A stretch of DNA of 64,000 nt from positions 1 through 64,000 of the forward strand of contig CAJMLK010000005.1 of the NCBI GenBank assembly GCA_905214305.1, given 5' to 3'. Each line of letters opens with the position of its first letter. Within the stretch, counting starts at the first letter, position 1. Positions 26,184 to 34,896 of the stretch are shown here, piece by piece. The DNA comes from an uncultured bacterium. Lineage in GTDB: Bacteria > Desulfobacterota > Desulfovibrionia > Desulfovibrionales > Desulfovibrionaceae. Position numbers and translations under genes: made by a program. A model generated the notes under the pieces. That model was not told where the DNA came from and made no database searches. It saw only the letters and a program-made list of their open reading frames with translations.

Positions 26184-26242
26184 TAAAAACTGCGCCGAGT
26201 CGCCCCCCGGACAAAGCAGTTGTTGCGGGGGCGACTCGGCGC
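26184..26242 (-). terminator. Strong intrinsic terminator downstream of recN
   Basis: GCGCCGAGTCGCCCCC at 26192-26207 pairs perfectly over 16 bases with 26227-26242. On the minus strand the stem is followed by AGTTTTTATGG. It lies about 130 bases after the recN stop and is the longest perfect hairpin noted in the window. Confidence 0.7.
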
Positions 26243-26374
26243 GAGTTCTTTATCGGGAAGGTGAGTACAGGCTGAAGGGACGTTGTGCGCTTTTTTCATG
26301 GCGCATTGTTAAAAATGGGAGCCCCTTGTTCAAGGCATCTGGCTGATCTGCAAAAATGTCAGAAACAGTGCAGG

Positions 26375-27970
26375 CTAGATTTCAAGACTGCGGGCTACGG
26401 CTTCACCCTGTGCGCCACCTCCGGCCATGCGTGCGAGCTCTGCATGGCGGGCCGGCTTGTCCAGAGGGCGACAGAGGGTAAAGGTGGCATTGTCCCGCAC
26501 CGTCTTGCTGATCTGAAAGTGCTTGCGCGCGCGGGCCGCCAGCTGAGGCCAGTGGGTGATAAGCAGCATCTGCCTGCTGGAGGCAAGTGCATACAGCTTT
26601 TCAGCCAGCTTGTTGAGCGTCAGACCACCCACCCCGGCATCGACCTCGTCAAAGATAAAGATGGCATTTTCCCCGTCTTGCCGCACGCTCGCCAAAGCCA
26701 GCAGAAAGCGGGAAAGTTCGCCTCCGGAAGCGATCTTGTCCAGCGGTTGGGGAGGTTGGCCGGGGTTCGGCGCCCACAGGATGCGCCCGCGTTCATCCAT
26801 CACTCCGGGCCAGATTTCCTGCTTTTCAAAATGGGGAATCACTTGCACCTGCTCGGAAAAACCGAGTTGCCGCAATTCGTCTTCCAAAGCCGAAGCCAGA
26901 GCCGAAGCGGCCTGGCGGCGCAGCGGGATGATGTGCTCCACAAGGGCCGAAAGCTCCTGGCTCAGGCTTTCTTCTTCCCGGCCCAGGCGGGCCAGATCCA
27001 ATGCGCAAACATCAAGAAATGAAAGGTTCTCCGCGATTTCATCCCGCAAGGAGAGGATTTCCGGCAGTGTGCGGTGCAGTTTGCGCTTTAGCTGGGCCAA
27101 GGCAAAAAGCCTTTCCTCAACCTGATCCATGTCGGGCATGTCTTCCATTTGCGGCGGACGGCGCAAGCGCCCGCCCAGATGCGAGAGCTGCTGCCGCAAG
27201 GCTGCAACGGCGTCGGCATCGGGCTTGAGCGAATCATCCTCACGGGCCATGCGGGTCAGCACTTTTTCAAAATTGCCCAGCAGGTCCAGCAGTCCCTCGG
27301 TATCATCACCGAACAAAAGAGCAATGGCCTGTTCGTAATTTTCACGCACGCCCTCAAGTGAGCGGGCCTGAGCGCGAACTTCTTCCAGTTGCTCCTCTTC
27401 GCCATCTTCGGGGGCGACCTTGTCAATTTCCTGCTGCTGCATTTCAAGCAGTTCGCGTTTTTCGGCAAGCCCAGTCTGACGCTCGATCAGGGCTTTACGT
27501 TGTGCTGCTGTTTCATTCAGGCGGGCAAGCAGAGCATCGCGTTTGAGCAGAAGTTCCGGCTGTTCAAAGTCGCTTTCAAGCAGGCGGGCCTGAACTGCTG
27601 GTTGCAAAAGCTTTTGCTGCGCATGCTGGCTCGTGTGTGCCACAAGGCGAGGTCGGAGATCACGCAGGCTGTCCTGAGAGCGGAGTTCATCACAGATGTA
27701 AAGGCGGCTGCGGCCGGTTTCGGCCAGCAATTCTCGCCGCAAAACAATATCTTCTCCATCAAGCGTAAAAAGGGCCTCGACCTGGGCACGTTCTGCCCCC
27801 GCACGCACCATGTCTGACGACAGCCTGTCGCCCAGCAGAAAGCCAAGAGCCTTAAGAATAAAGCTCTTGCCTGCCCCGGTTTCGCCGGTAAGAACGTTCA
27901 TGCCCGGCTCGAATTCCAGCTCCATATCTTCGATGAGAGCAAGGTTGCGAATGCGAAGGTATTCCAACAT
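26375..27970 (-). CDS. recN: DNA repair ATPase RecN
   Basis: A 531-residue SMC-like protein with Walker A TGETGAGKS near residues 29-37, a long central coiled coil, the signature region KIASGGELSRFLLALA and Walker B AIFIFDEVDAGVGG. RecN tethers DNA ends during double-strand break repair. The start MLEYLRIRNLALIEDMELEF is the standard RecN N-terminus. It lies downstream of the permease genes with a 67-base gap and is probably transcribed from its own promoter or by readthrough. Confidence 0.96.
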   Translation of the reverse strand: MLEYLRIRNLALIEDMELEFEPGMNVLTGETGAGKSFILKALGFLLGDRLSSDMVRAGAERAQVEALFTLDGEDIVLRRELLAETGRSRLYICDELRSQDSLRDLRPRLVAHTSQHAQQKLLQPAVQARLLESDFEQPELLLKRDALLARLNETAAQRKALIERQTGLAEKRELLEMQQQEIDKVAPEDGEEEQLEEVRAQARSLEGVRENYEQAIALLFGDDTEGLLDLLGNFEKVLTRMAREDDSLKPDADAVAALRQQLSHLGGRLRRPPQMEDMPDMDQVEERLFALAQLKRKLHRTLPEILSLRDEIAENLSFLDVCALDLARLGREEESLSQELSALVEHIIPLRRQAASALASALEDELRQLGFSEQVQVIPHFEKQEIWPGVMDERGRILWAPNPGQPPQPLDKIASGGELSRFLLALASVRQDGENAIFIFDEVDAGVGGLTLNKLAEKLYALASSRQMLLITHWPQLAARARKHFQISKTVRDNATFTLCRPLDKPARHAELARMAGGGAQGEAVARSLEI

Positions 27971-28037
27971 GTTGTTTGCGTCCGCACAGTGTGTTTTTAA
28001 AGTTTTACCTTAAATATTATAGCGGCCCCGGCACAAC

Positions 28038-28874
28038 TCAGCGTCGCAGCCTGGGGTCAAAAATATCTCGCAGGCTTTCGCCAAGCAGGTTGTAGCCGAG
28101 CACGGTTATGAGAATCGCCAGACCGGGGTAGACCGAAAGCCAGGGGGCGTTCTCAATGACAGCTTTGCCTTCCATAAGCATATTGCCCCAGCTTGCCGTG
28201 GGCGGCTGCACGCCAAGGCCAAGAAAGCTCAGGCTTGATTCCACAAGGATGGCTCCGGCCACACCGAGAGTAGCGGTTATAAGCACGGGAGCCAAGGCAT
28301 TGGGCAGAATATGATAAAAAAGTATTTTTCCTGTCGAGCTGCCTGCCAGACGTGCTGCGTCCACAAATTCGCGCTCGCGCAGGCTCAGGGTCTCGGCACG
28401 GACTAGCCGCGTAACGCCCATCCATGAGGTAAGACCGATGACAACCATGATATTGATAAGATCAGGCTCCAGAAAGGCAATGACCGCCAGAATAAGAAAG
28501 AAGGAGGGAAAACAAAGCATTATGTCGACAATGCGCATGATGGCTTCATCAACCCAACGACGAAAATATCCGCTTATCAGGCCAAGCGTGGTGCCAATGC
28601 TTATGGAAATGCCCACGGCCACAAAGCCGACCCACAGAGAAACACGCCCGCCATAAAGCAGGCGTGAAAAAACATCGCGTCCGAGCCTGTCCGTTCCAAG
28701 CCAGAACCGGGAAGAGGGTGGCTCAAGGATATTGTCAAGGTGCAGTGCATCAGGGTTATAGGGCGCAATGGCTGGCGCTAGCAGGGCCGCCAGAGACATG
28801 CCAAGAACGATAAAAAGGCCGATGAGCAGCATGGCATGGCGCCCGAGCGCGTTTTTGACGGCGCGGGGGAGCAT
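28038..28874 (-). CDS. ABC transporter permease, DppC/OppC type
   Basis: A 278-residue inner-membrane permease with a short N-terminal helix, the periplasmic LGTDRLGRDVFSRLLYGG motif typical of DppC/OppC, five further membrane segments and the EAA-loop (VDAARLAGSSTGKILFYHIL). It pairs with the DppB-like permease, whose gene ends at the same base where this one starts. Dipeptide, oligopeptide or nickel import are all possible. No ATPase or binding protein is encoded next to it. Confidence 0.92.
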   Translation of the reverse strand: MLPRAVKNALGRHAMLLIGLFIVLGMSLAALLAPAIAPYNPDALHLDNILEPPSSRFWLGTDRLGRDVFSRLLYGGRVSLWVGFVAVGISISIGTTLGLISGYFRRWVDEAIMRIVDIMLCFPSFFLILAVIAFLEPDLINIMVVIGLTSWMGVTRLVRAETLSLREREFVDAARLAGSSTGKILFYHILPNALAPVLITATLGVAGAILVESSLSFLGLGVQPPTASWGNMLMEGKAVIENAPWLSVYPGLAILITVLGYNLLGESLRDIFDPRLRR

Positions 28875-29908
28875 CAGGCGTCATCCTTTGCGCTGCGTAT
28901 GCGCGGATCCGCCAGGCCATAACAGATGTCGGCCAGCAGATTGCCAAAAAGGGTAAGCACAGCCCCCAAAACAAGATTGCCCATGATCATCGTGTAGTCA
29001 CGGGCCATGACCGCCCCGTAGAAAAGCTGCCCCAGGCCGGGCAGGGCAAAGATGGACTCAATGATCACGCTGCCGCCAATAAGCCCGGGCACAGAAAGCC
29101 CCAGCAGGGTGATGACGGGCAACAGCGCATTGCGCAGTGCGTGACGCCAGATGATGGTCTTTTCGTCAAGTCCCTTGGCCCGTGCCGTAAGAATGTAGTC
29201 CTGCTGCAAAACTTCCAGCATGCATGCCCGCATATAGCGTGACATGCCCGCAAGACCGCCCACGGTGTAAACAAGTATGGGCAGTGTCAGGTGCCGGGCC
29301 AGATCGCAAAATTTTCCCCACAGGCTCAGCTGGTCATAATGCATGGATGTAAGCCCGGAAATGGGCAGCCATTGCAGTTCAATGCCGAACAGCATCATGA
29401 GCAGCAGGGCAAGCCAGAACGAAGGCATGGCAAAGCCCAGAAAAACCAGCACCGTGACGGAGCGGTCCAGCAGGGAATTGCGGCGACAGGCCGAAACAAT
29501 CCCCACTGGTATGGCAATGAGCAGTGTCAGCACCATGGCGGTCACATTCATGCCCACGGTGAGGGGCAGGCGCTCCATGATCTTGGTCAGCACGGGCCGG
29601 GAATCTGCGGACATGGAATTGCCGAAGTCAAAATGCAGCAGTCGCATCAGCCAGTCCGCATATTGGACGTGAAGCGGGCGATCAAGACCGTACAACGCCT
29701 CAAGCCTCTGCCGGGCGGCCTCGCCAGCGAGGGGATTGAGCGTTGTTTCCATATCCGTGGGAGACCCGGGAGCCAGATGAATGACCCAGAAGCTGATAAG
29801 CGTAATGCCCCACAGCACCAGCAGCATCCACAACGTCTTGCGGGCGACATTGGTGACGATGGCAGTCAGTCGGCCATGACGGCGGGCATGTGAGGGCAGG
29901 GGGGGCAT
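28874..29908 (-). CDS. ABC transporter permease, DppB/OppB type
   Basis: Start at the ATG at 29908 ([10 protein letters not shown]), 11 bases after the stop of the RdgC C-terminal gene and preceded by AGAGAG; 344 residues. The basic N-terminus is followed by the first membrane helix and the DppB signature [11 protein letters not shown], then the EAA-loop ([20 protein letters not shown]). It forms the channel with the DppC-like protein. Close spacing to rdgC genes suggests they share a transcript. Confidence 0.92.
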   Translation of the reverse strand: MPPLPSHARRHGRLTAIVTNVARKTLWMLLVLWGITLISFWVIHLAPGSPTDMETTLNPLAGEAARQRLEALYGLDRPLHVQYADWLMRLLHFDFGNSMSADSRPVLTKIMERLPLTVGMNVTAMVLTLLIAIPVGIVSACRRNSLLDRSVTVLVFLGFAMPSFWLALLLMMLFGIELQWLPISGLTSMHYDQLSLWGKFCDLARHLTLPILVYTVGGLAGMSRYMRACMLEVLQQDYILTARAKGLDEKTIIWRHALRNALLPVITLLGLSVPGLIGGSVIIESIFALPGLGQLFYGAVMARDYTMIMGNLVLGAVLTLFGNLLADICYGLADPRIRSAKDDA

Positions 29909-29919
29909 GGCGGCTCTCT

Positions 29920-30447
29920 CTACTCTGTACGGGTCATCCACTGGCGCATGTCGTCAACTTCTTTCTGCCACTGGGGGGTAAGGCGCAGAGAAAGAAAGCG
30001 CGTGTATAACGCATCCAGCAGGTTGGTGCATATTTCCATCAGATAGAATTTTTCAAGCAGCAGGGCATCCGGATCGTCATCGCTGTCACCCTTGTCGAGC
30101 TTGGGCGTTTTCAGACTGTTCAGGCAAAAATCTTCTGCCTTGAGCGTGACCTGGAAGGCCAGTTCTTCTTTTTCAAGCCGAATGAGCGCGCGACTGACCT
30201 TTTTGCCGGTTCCAAGACCAAAGCGCGCTTCCCGCAGGGGAGAGAGGGAGCCGGAAACCGAGGCAGTTTCCCGGGCGTCACCCTCGCCACCCTGTACCAC
30301 GATCCGCTGTTCCATAGAAACAGAGAAAGGAGCGCCGTCCTTATCCGTAAAGGCGCCGGGGGCGGTGTCGCTCTGGTACCAAAGCCAGGTCAGGAATTCC
30401 TGACCAAGAATAATATCAGTAGATTCTCCAAGATAGGGCATATTCAT
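29920..30447 (-). CDS. Probable RdgC C-terminal half (split gene)
   Basis: A 175-residue protein. By eye it resembles the C-terminal part of E. coli Rdg[12 protein letters not shown] corresponds to the RdgC LTEWV region and [15 protein letters not shown] to the EAGKVVTKLAL block. A later [14 protein letters not shown] helix corresponds to FILMTGELAALIQNL. It starts 17 bases after the gene for the N-terminal part. RdgC binds DNA as a ring and modulates RecA. The match is weak and unaligned, so this is an inference. Confidence 0.6.
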   Translation of the reverse strand: MNMPYLGESTDIILGQEFLTWLWYQSDTAPGAFTDKDGAPFSVSMEQRIVVQGGEGDARETASVSGSLSPLREARFGLGTGKKVSRALIRLEKEELAFQVTLKAEDFCLNSLKTPKLDKGDSDDDPDALLLEKFYLMEICTNLLDALYTRFLSLRLTPQWQKEVDDMRQWMTRTE

Positions 30448-30464
30448 GTGTGCTGGCTCCGAGG

Positions 30465-31088
30465 CTAGGACTGGGGGGCAAACTGTGTGGCCTCAAGCTG
30501 ATCAAGGCGAATGAGGCTTTCTTCATCCAGCATGGAAGCCGCCAGAGTATAGGGCGTCAGTTGCTCAAGATGCAGTTCGAAGGTTTTGAGAAATTCTTCC
30601 ATAAAAAGATCAATCATCTTGTTTTGGGTAGAGGCAAACCATATCTCGTTTCTGTCCGTAGCCCACAGTACGTTAAATTCACTGGGAATTGGCAGAAAGC
30701 GCGAGCGCAGTCGCAGCATGACCTGTTCTTTCAGTTCTTTTTTGCGCTCACGGGAAATAAAGGTCTTGCCTTGCTCGTGCATGCGCTTCTTTTCATCGCG
30801 CAAAGCCACAGCCAGGTGCTTTTTTACAACACCAGCAGGAATGCGACGCATATCAAGCCGAAGCGAAAAGACAAGATAAGCGCCTTTTTGCGGTGGGGCG
30901 GTCACCCATTCCGAATCCAGCATGTCTTCAAAACAGACCCATCCCTGAGCCTGCATTTCGGGAATATCGTCAATATCCCGAAAAGCAAATTGTTTGAGCT
31001 TGTCGGGGATTTGCGGCCAGAGTTCAGCCGGAACCGGATCAAGGATGCGAAAGCGTGTAAAACTGCACGCACTGTTGGCAAAGCCCAT
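30465..31088 (-). CDS. rdgC: RdgC-family recombination-associated protein, N-terminal part
   Basis: Start at the ATG at 31088 (MGFANSACSFTRFRI), which has GAGGAG upstream; 207 residues against about 300 in E. coli. It has RdgC-like features: QAQGWVCFEDML, the basic FSLRLDMRRIPAGVVKKHL strand and helix, and RKKELKEQVMLRLRSRFLP followed by NVLWATDRNEIWFAS. The missing C-terminal region appears to be encoded by the next gene. RdgC family proteins bind duplex DNA and restrain RecA. Confidence 0.8.
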   Translation of the reverse strand: MGFANSACSFTRFRILDPVPAELWPQIPDKLKQFAFRDIDDIPEMQAQGWVCFEDMLDSEWVTAPPQKGAYLVFSLRLDMRRIPAGVVKKHLAVALRDEKKRMHEQGKTFISRERKKELKEQVMLRLRSRFLPIPSEFNVLWATDRNEIWFASTQNKMIDLFMEEFLKTFELHLEQLTPYTLAASMLDEESLIRLDQLEATQFAPQS

Positions 31089-31432
31089 GAAAACTCCTCG
31101 GTTGGAAACATGCGCCATTGGGATGGCGTTGGTTTGTGTTGTACGTCAGAGCCGTCCTGGGAGCAAGTCCGCTGCGGTGAATCAAACCCGCAGGCAACGT
31201 CTGCGGCATCAATAATAAGGCAGGCACGCTTGAAAATATCAAGTGAAGCAGAAGCGCCACGGGCTGGTTTTTCACCGTGTTTGGGGCGCAAGGTGGCCTT
31301 TTTGGCGGGCACGGCAATGTCCCATAATGATAATTATGTAAACTTTTGTCAAAAAAATATGAATTATTCGTGAGTTCTTGACCTTGTCCTTCTCTTCCAT
31401 CACCATGACTTCACATCTTCAAGGAGTACAAA
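31089..31432. other. Divergent intergenic region between rdgC and the pseudouridine synthase gene
   Basis: This gap holds the promoters for both neighbours. A leftward promoter is visible at 31324-31352, which would give rdgC a leader of about 230 bases. A reading frame from a GTG at 31312 runs through the leader into rdgC in another frame; it lacks a ribosome binding site and is not annotated. No RNA family was recognised. Confidence 0.5.
31324..31352 (-). promoter_or_regulatory. Sigma-70-type promoter for the rdgC transcript
   Basis: On the minus strand TTGACA (31352-31347) and CATTAT (31329-31324) are 17 bases apart in an AT-rich segment. It is the only strong match upstream of rdgC. The -10 hexamer matches 4 of 6 consensus positions. 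Confidence 0.5.
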
Positions 31433-32416
31433 GTGACGTCATCCAGTCGCTCCCGGCGGCCCTCAAGCGGCCGCACATCGCATGCCGGTAAAGAATTTTC
31501 CCGCGGCCCCCGCAAGGCCGACAAGACAGAAACAGCCGAAAAAAATGATCGCGTATTCACATCCGCAGATTCCGAACGCTCCGAAATGAATCGAAAAGAT
31601 CCAAATGTTCGGGCACATCGTGACGCGATCAAGTCTGGGGTTCGGCCAGCAACACAGGCTGAGATTCTGCCGCAAGACAGCGCGCGTTTGAACAAGGCCA
31701 TCGCAGCATCCGGATTGTGTTCACGCAGAAAAGCTGACGAGCTGATTCTTTCCGGCCGTGTGAGCGTTAATGGTGTTGCGGAACCTAATCCGGCCCGACA
31801 GGTATCACAGCATGACGTCCTTGCGGTTGATGGAAAGCGGCTTACCGGTGCGCAGGATTATTGCTATCTGATGCTCTACAAGCCTGTTCAGGTGGTATGC
31901 ACGGTGAATGACCCTGAGGGACGCCCCACGGTGATGGACTGCCTGCCGGAAAATGTGCGTGGCCTGCGCCTCTACCCTGTCGGCCGTCTTGACTATTTTT
32001 CCGAAGGCCTGCTTTTGCTGACCAATGACGGCCAGCTTGCGCAACGGCTGACTCACCCAAGCCATCATCAGCCTAAAACATACGAAGTGCTTGTGCGCGG
32101 AGCCGTTCCTGAATCGGCGCTTGCCGCCATGCGGCGAGGCATGCGTCTGGCTGAAGGTGAAGAGCTCATGCCGGTAGAAGTTGAGGCCAGCTTTGTCAAA
32201 GGCCGCACCCTGCTGCGCATGGTTTTGCATCAGGGCCTGAATCGCCAGATACGGCGCATGTGTCGCGACCTTGGCCTGACCATCCTTCATCTGAAGCGCG
32301 TGGCTCAAGGCCCGCTGGAATTGGGAAACATGATGGCTGGTCGGGCGCGACATCTTACGGCCGCAGAAGTCAAACTTTTGAAAAAAAGTGTCTGTTTACA
32401 GGAGGTGCGCGGATGA
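31433..32416 (+). CDS. RsuA/RluB-family rRNA pseudouridine synthase
   Basis: A GTG start with AAGGAG 6 bases upstream; 327 residues. After a basic, low-complexity N-terminal extension (1-80) come an S4 RNA-binding domain (ARLNKAIAASGLCSRRKADE) and the synthase core with the catalytic aspartate in PVGRLDYFSEGLLLLTNDG. It modifies uridine in rRNA; RluB-type 23S specificity is likely but not proven. The stop overlaps the downstream DUF4019 gene (ATGA). Confidence 0.93.
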   Translation: MTSSSRSRRPSSGRTSHAGKEFSRGPRKADKTETAEKNDRVFTSADSERSEMNRKDPNVRAHRDAIKSGVRPATQAEILPQDSARLNKAIAASGLCSRRKADELILSGRVSVNGVAEPNPARQVSQHDVLAVDGKRLTGAQDYCYLMLYKPVQVVCTVNDPEGRPTVMDCLPENVRGLRLYPVGRLDYFSEGLLLLTNDGQLAQRLTHPSHHQPKTYEVLVRGAVPESALAAMRRGMRLAEGEELMPVEVEASFVKGRTLLRMVLHQGLNRQIRRMCRDLGLTILHLKRVAQGPLELGNMMAGRARHLTAAEVKLLKKSVCLQEVRG

Positions 32417-32841
32417 AAAAATATTTTTTAGCATTGCTGCTTGTTGCAGCAATGCTTGCGGCAGCCCCGTGCATGGGTGCGGCTTCTTCCGGCAAGAATG
32501 CTGCTGAACCCATGCGGGCTGCTGAAGCTTGGCTTTCTCTGGCTGATGCAATGAACGCGCAGGAAAGCTGGAATCAGGCCGCCGCAGCTTTTAAGGCCGC
32601 CGTTGAATTGCAGAATTGGGAAAAGACCTTGCCCAAAGCCCGACAACCGCTGGGAGCAGTAAAAACACGGACGCACCTTGCAACAAAAGCCACAACTACC
32701 CTGCCCGGCGTTCCAGACGGGGAATATGTGGTTATGCGGTTTCAAACGGAATTTGCCAACAAAAAAAGTGCAATTGAGGTTTTGCTGCTTCAAAAAGAAA
32801 CTGATGGAGCGTGGCGCACTGTTGGATATTTTATTCGATAG
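32413..32841 (+). CDS. Secreted DUF4019-type protein
   Basis: A 142-residue protein with a clear signal peptide (MKKYFLALLLVAAMLAAAPC, cleavage likely after CMGAA). The mature domain reads AAEAWLSLADAMNAQESWNQ and ends with DGEYVVMRFQTEFANKK and DGAWRTVGYFIR, matching the small DUF4019 family of unknown function. Its ATG overlaps the pseudouridine synthase stop. The same family often follows enzymes in Desulfovibrio-like operons, but no role is known. Confidence 0.75.
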   Translation: MKKYFLALLLVAAMLAAAPCMGAASSGKNAAEPMRAAEAWLSLADAMNAQESWNQAAAAFKAAVELQNWEKTLPKARQPLGAVKTRTHLATKATTTLPGVPDGEYVVMRFQTEFANKKSAIEVLLLQKETDGAWRTVGYFIR

Positions 32842-32908
32842 CCCAATTGATTGGATCAAAAAATACTTATGTATACATATTATTTATATTTATTGAAATA
32901 GCCACAAT

Positions 32909-32946
32909 AAAAAAGCTCTCCTTAATGTACAAGGAGAGCTTTTTTA
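32909..32946. terminator. Bidirectional intrinsic terminator
   Basis: AAGCTCTCCTT/AAGGAGAGCTT (32913-32941) has an 11-base stem with A runs on the left and T runs on the right. It can therefore end both the rightward DUF4019 transcript and the leftward pgm transcript. The rest of the 32842-33092 gap is AT-rich without a gene. Confidence 0.85.
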
Positions 32947-33092
32947 TAATACAGACTCTGTCTGACGCTCTTATGGTCTGATTTGAATCCTGATGCAGGT
33001 TGATTTTTAGAAACGTATTTCTGAAACCGCATGATTTTCGGCAATATGCTGTAGGCCAAGATTCGTCGCAATTCAAAAGCCCATCTTCAGGC

Positions 33093-34736
33093 TCAGGCTT
33101 TCAACAATCGCTCCAGAAAGTTCATGGCGTCTTTTTGTATGGCACAGAGGTGATCTTCGCCCTTGAAGCTTTCTGTATAAACTTTGCAGATGGGTTCTGT
33201 ACCCGAAGGGCGAACGGCAAACCAGCCATCGGCGCTGGATATTTTTATGCCCCCAATGGGTGCGTCGTTGCCCGGCGCTCGAGTAATGATTTCCGTAACA
33301 GGCGAACCGCCAAGGCTGGTGATATCTGCACTTTCCGGAGTCAGAGCCTTGAGTTTTGCGCGTACCTGATCGTCTGCCGGGGCATCAAGGCGCTGATAGA
33401 CCGGGCGGCCCAGACGTTCTGTGAGCTTTTCATAAAGTTCTGTGGGGGATGACTGCTCCACTGCCAGCATTTCCGCTGCCAGCAGGCACATGAGGGGGCC
33501 ATCCTTATCGGTGCTCCAGGGACTGCCGTCAAAACACAGGAACGAGGCCCCGGCGCTTTCTTCGCAGCCCATGCCGCAACGGCCGTTAAGAAGATACGGC
33601 ACAAACCATTTGAACCCCACAGGCACTTCCACCACCGGACGATTGGCCTCGCGCCCCACCCTGTCCAGAAGAGCACTGGTTACCAGGGTTTTTCCAATAC
33701 CGCTGGCAGCTGACCATGAGCGGCGCGTGCGGAACAGATACCACGCTGCCACGGACAGAAAATGATTGGGATTCATCAGCTCCTGACTGGTGACGATGCC
33801 GTGGCGGTCGGAATCAGGATCACAGGCCACAGCCAGATCAAAGCGGTTGCGCATTTCAAGAAGGCCGTTCATGGCATAGGGGGAGGAACAATCCATACGG
33901 ATTTTTCCATCCTTGTCAAAAGGCACAAAACGGAATGTGGGATCAACTGCTTTATTTACCACAGTAATTTCAATTCCGTAGGCGTCAGCTATGGGCTCCC
34001 ACAGTTGCAGGCTTGCCCCGCCAAGAGGGTCGACGCCAAGGCGCAAACCTGAAGCCGCGATGGCCTTTACGTCAAGAACTTTTGGCAAATCATCAACATA
34101 ACTGCGGATAAAATCATATTCTTCCACCAGTGGTGAAGACAGGGCCGCCCGCAGGTGCGTCAGATGCACACCGCGATTGCCGCTTTCAAGATAGGCATTA
34201 GCTCTTTTTTCTATGCCGTCGGTGACGTCGGTTTCTGCCGGCCCGCCGTGCGGAGGGTTGTACTTGAAGCCGCCGTCACGGGGGGGGTTATGCGAAGGGG
34301 TAATAACTATGCCGTCGGCCAAACCGCTGGAACGGCCTGCATTCCATTTCAATATGGCGTGCGAGACTGCGGGGGTGGCCGTGTAGACGCCCACGGGCGC
34401 AATGCGCACATGCACGTCGTTGGCGGTCAAAACTTCAAGGGCCGAACGAAAGGCCGCCTCGGACAGGGCATGTGTATCACCGCCAAGAAAAAGAGGACCA
34501 TCAATGCTGTTGGCTTTTCGATAGTCACACACTGCCTGCGTAATGGCGTAAATGTGTTCTTCATTAAAAGTATGAAGGAGTGAAGAACCTCTGTGCCCGG
34601 ATGTGCCAAAGGCAACGCGCTGAGCCGGAACCGCAGGATTGGGGTACTCTGTGAAATAGGCGCTGACAAGCGCCGGAATATTTTCAAGATCTTCAGGCAG
34701 GGGCAATTGTCCGGCTCGGGCATGAACAACAGGCAT
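33093..34736 (-). CDS. pgm: Phosphoglucomutase
   Basis: A 547-residue alpha-phosphohexomutase matching the Pgm subgroup: FGTSGHRGSSL at the N-terminus, the catalytic serine loop ITPSHNPP, the metal-binding DPDSDRHGI and the phosphate loop RPSGTEPICKVYTES near the C-terminus. It interconverts glucose-1-phosphate and glucose-6-phosphate for glycogen and sugar-nucleotide synthesis. All active-site loops are intact. It appears to be monocistronic. Confidence 0.96.
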   Translation of the reverse strand: MPVVHARAGQLPLPEDLENIPALVSAYFTEYPNPAVPAQRVAFGTSGHRGSSLLHTFNEEHIYAITQAVCDYRKANSIDGPLFLGGDTHALSEAAFRSALEVLTANDVHVRIAPVGVYTATPAVSHAILKWNAGRSSGLADGIVITPSHNPPRDGGFKYNPPHGGPAETDVTDGIEKRANAYLESGNRGVHLTHLRAALSSPLVEEYDFIRSYVDDLPKVLDVKAIAASGLRLGVDPLGGASLQLWEPIADAYGIEITVVNKAVDPTFRFVPFDKDGKIRMDCSSPYAMNGLLEMRNRFDLAVACDPDSDRHGIVTSQELMNPNHFLSVAAWYLFRTRRSWSAASGIGKTLVTSALLDRVGREANRPVVEVPVGFKWFVPYLLNGRCGMGCEESAGASFLCFDGSPWSTDKDGPLMCLLAAEMLAVEQSSPTELYEKLTERLGRPVYQRLDAPADDQVRAKLKALTPESADITSLGGSPVTEIITRAPGNDAPIGGIKISSADGWFAVRPSGTEPICKVYTESFKGEDHLCAIQKDAMNFLERLLKA

Positions 34737-34832
34737 GATGTACCTCCATTGTCTTGTTAATTACCATAAGATATTATGGATTGTCACGCCTGCAGGGCCG
34801 CGCTTCAGACCAGATTGTCCTTTTAATGCATA

Positions 34833-34863
34833 CAAAAAGGGCTGCTCCTCTGGAGCAGCCCTT
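34833..34863 (-). terminator. Intrinsic terminator downstream of the DegQ-type protease gene
   Basis: On the minus strand AAGGGCTGCTCC/GGAGCAGCCCTT (34837-34863) is a perfect 12-base stem with a 3-base loop followed by TTTTTG. It lies 33 bases after the protease stop. Confidence 0.88.
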
Positions 34864-34896
34864 GCAGTTTTCATTTTCCGCAGTTAACGGCGTGTC

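Noticed and set aside
30902..31312. 136-residue minus-strand frame starting at a GTG near the rdgC promoter
   Set aside because: It overlaps rdgC out of frame, lacks a ribosome binding site and has no known domain. Only its first part lies in non-coding sequence.
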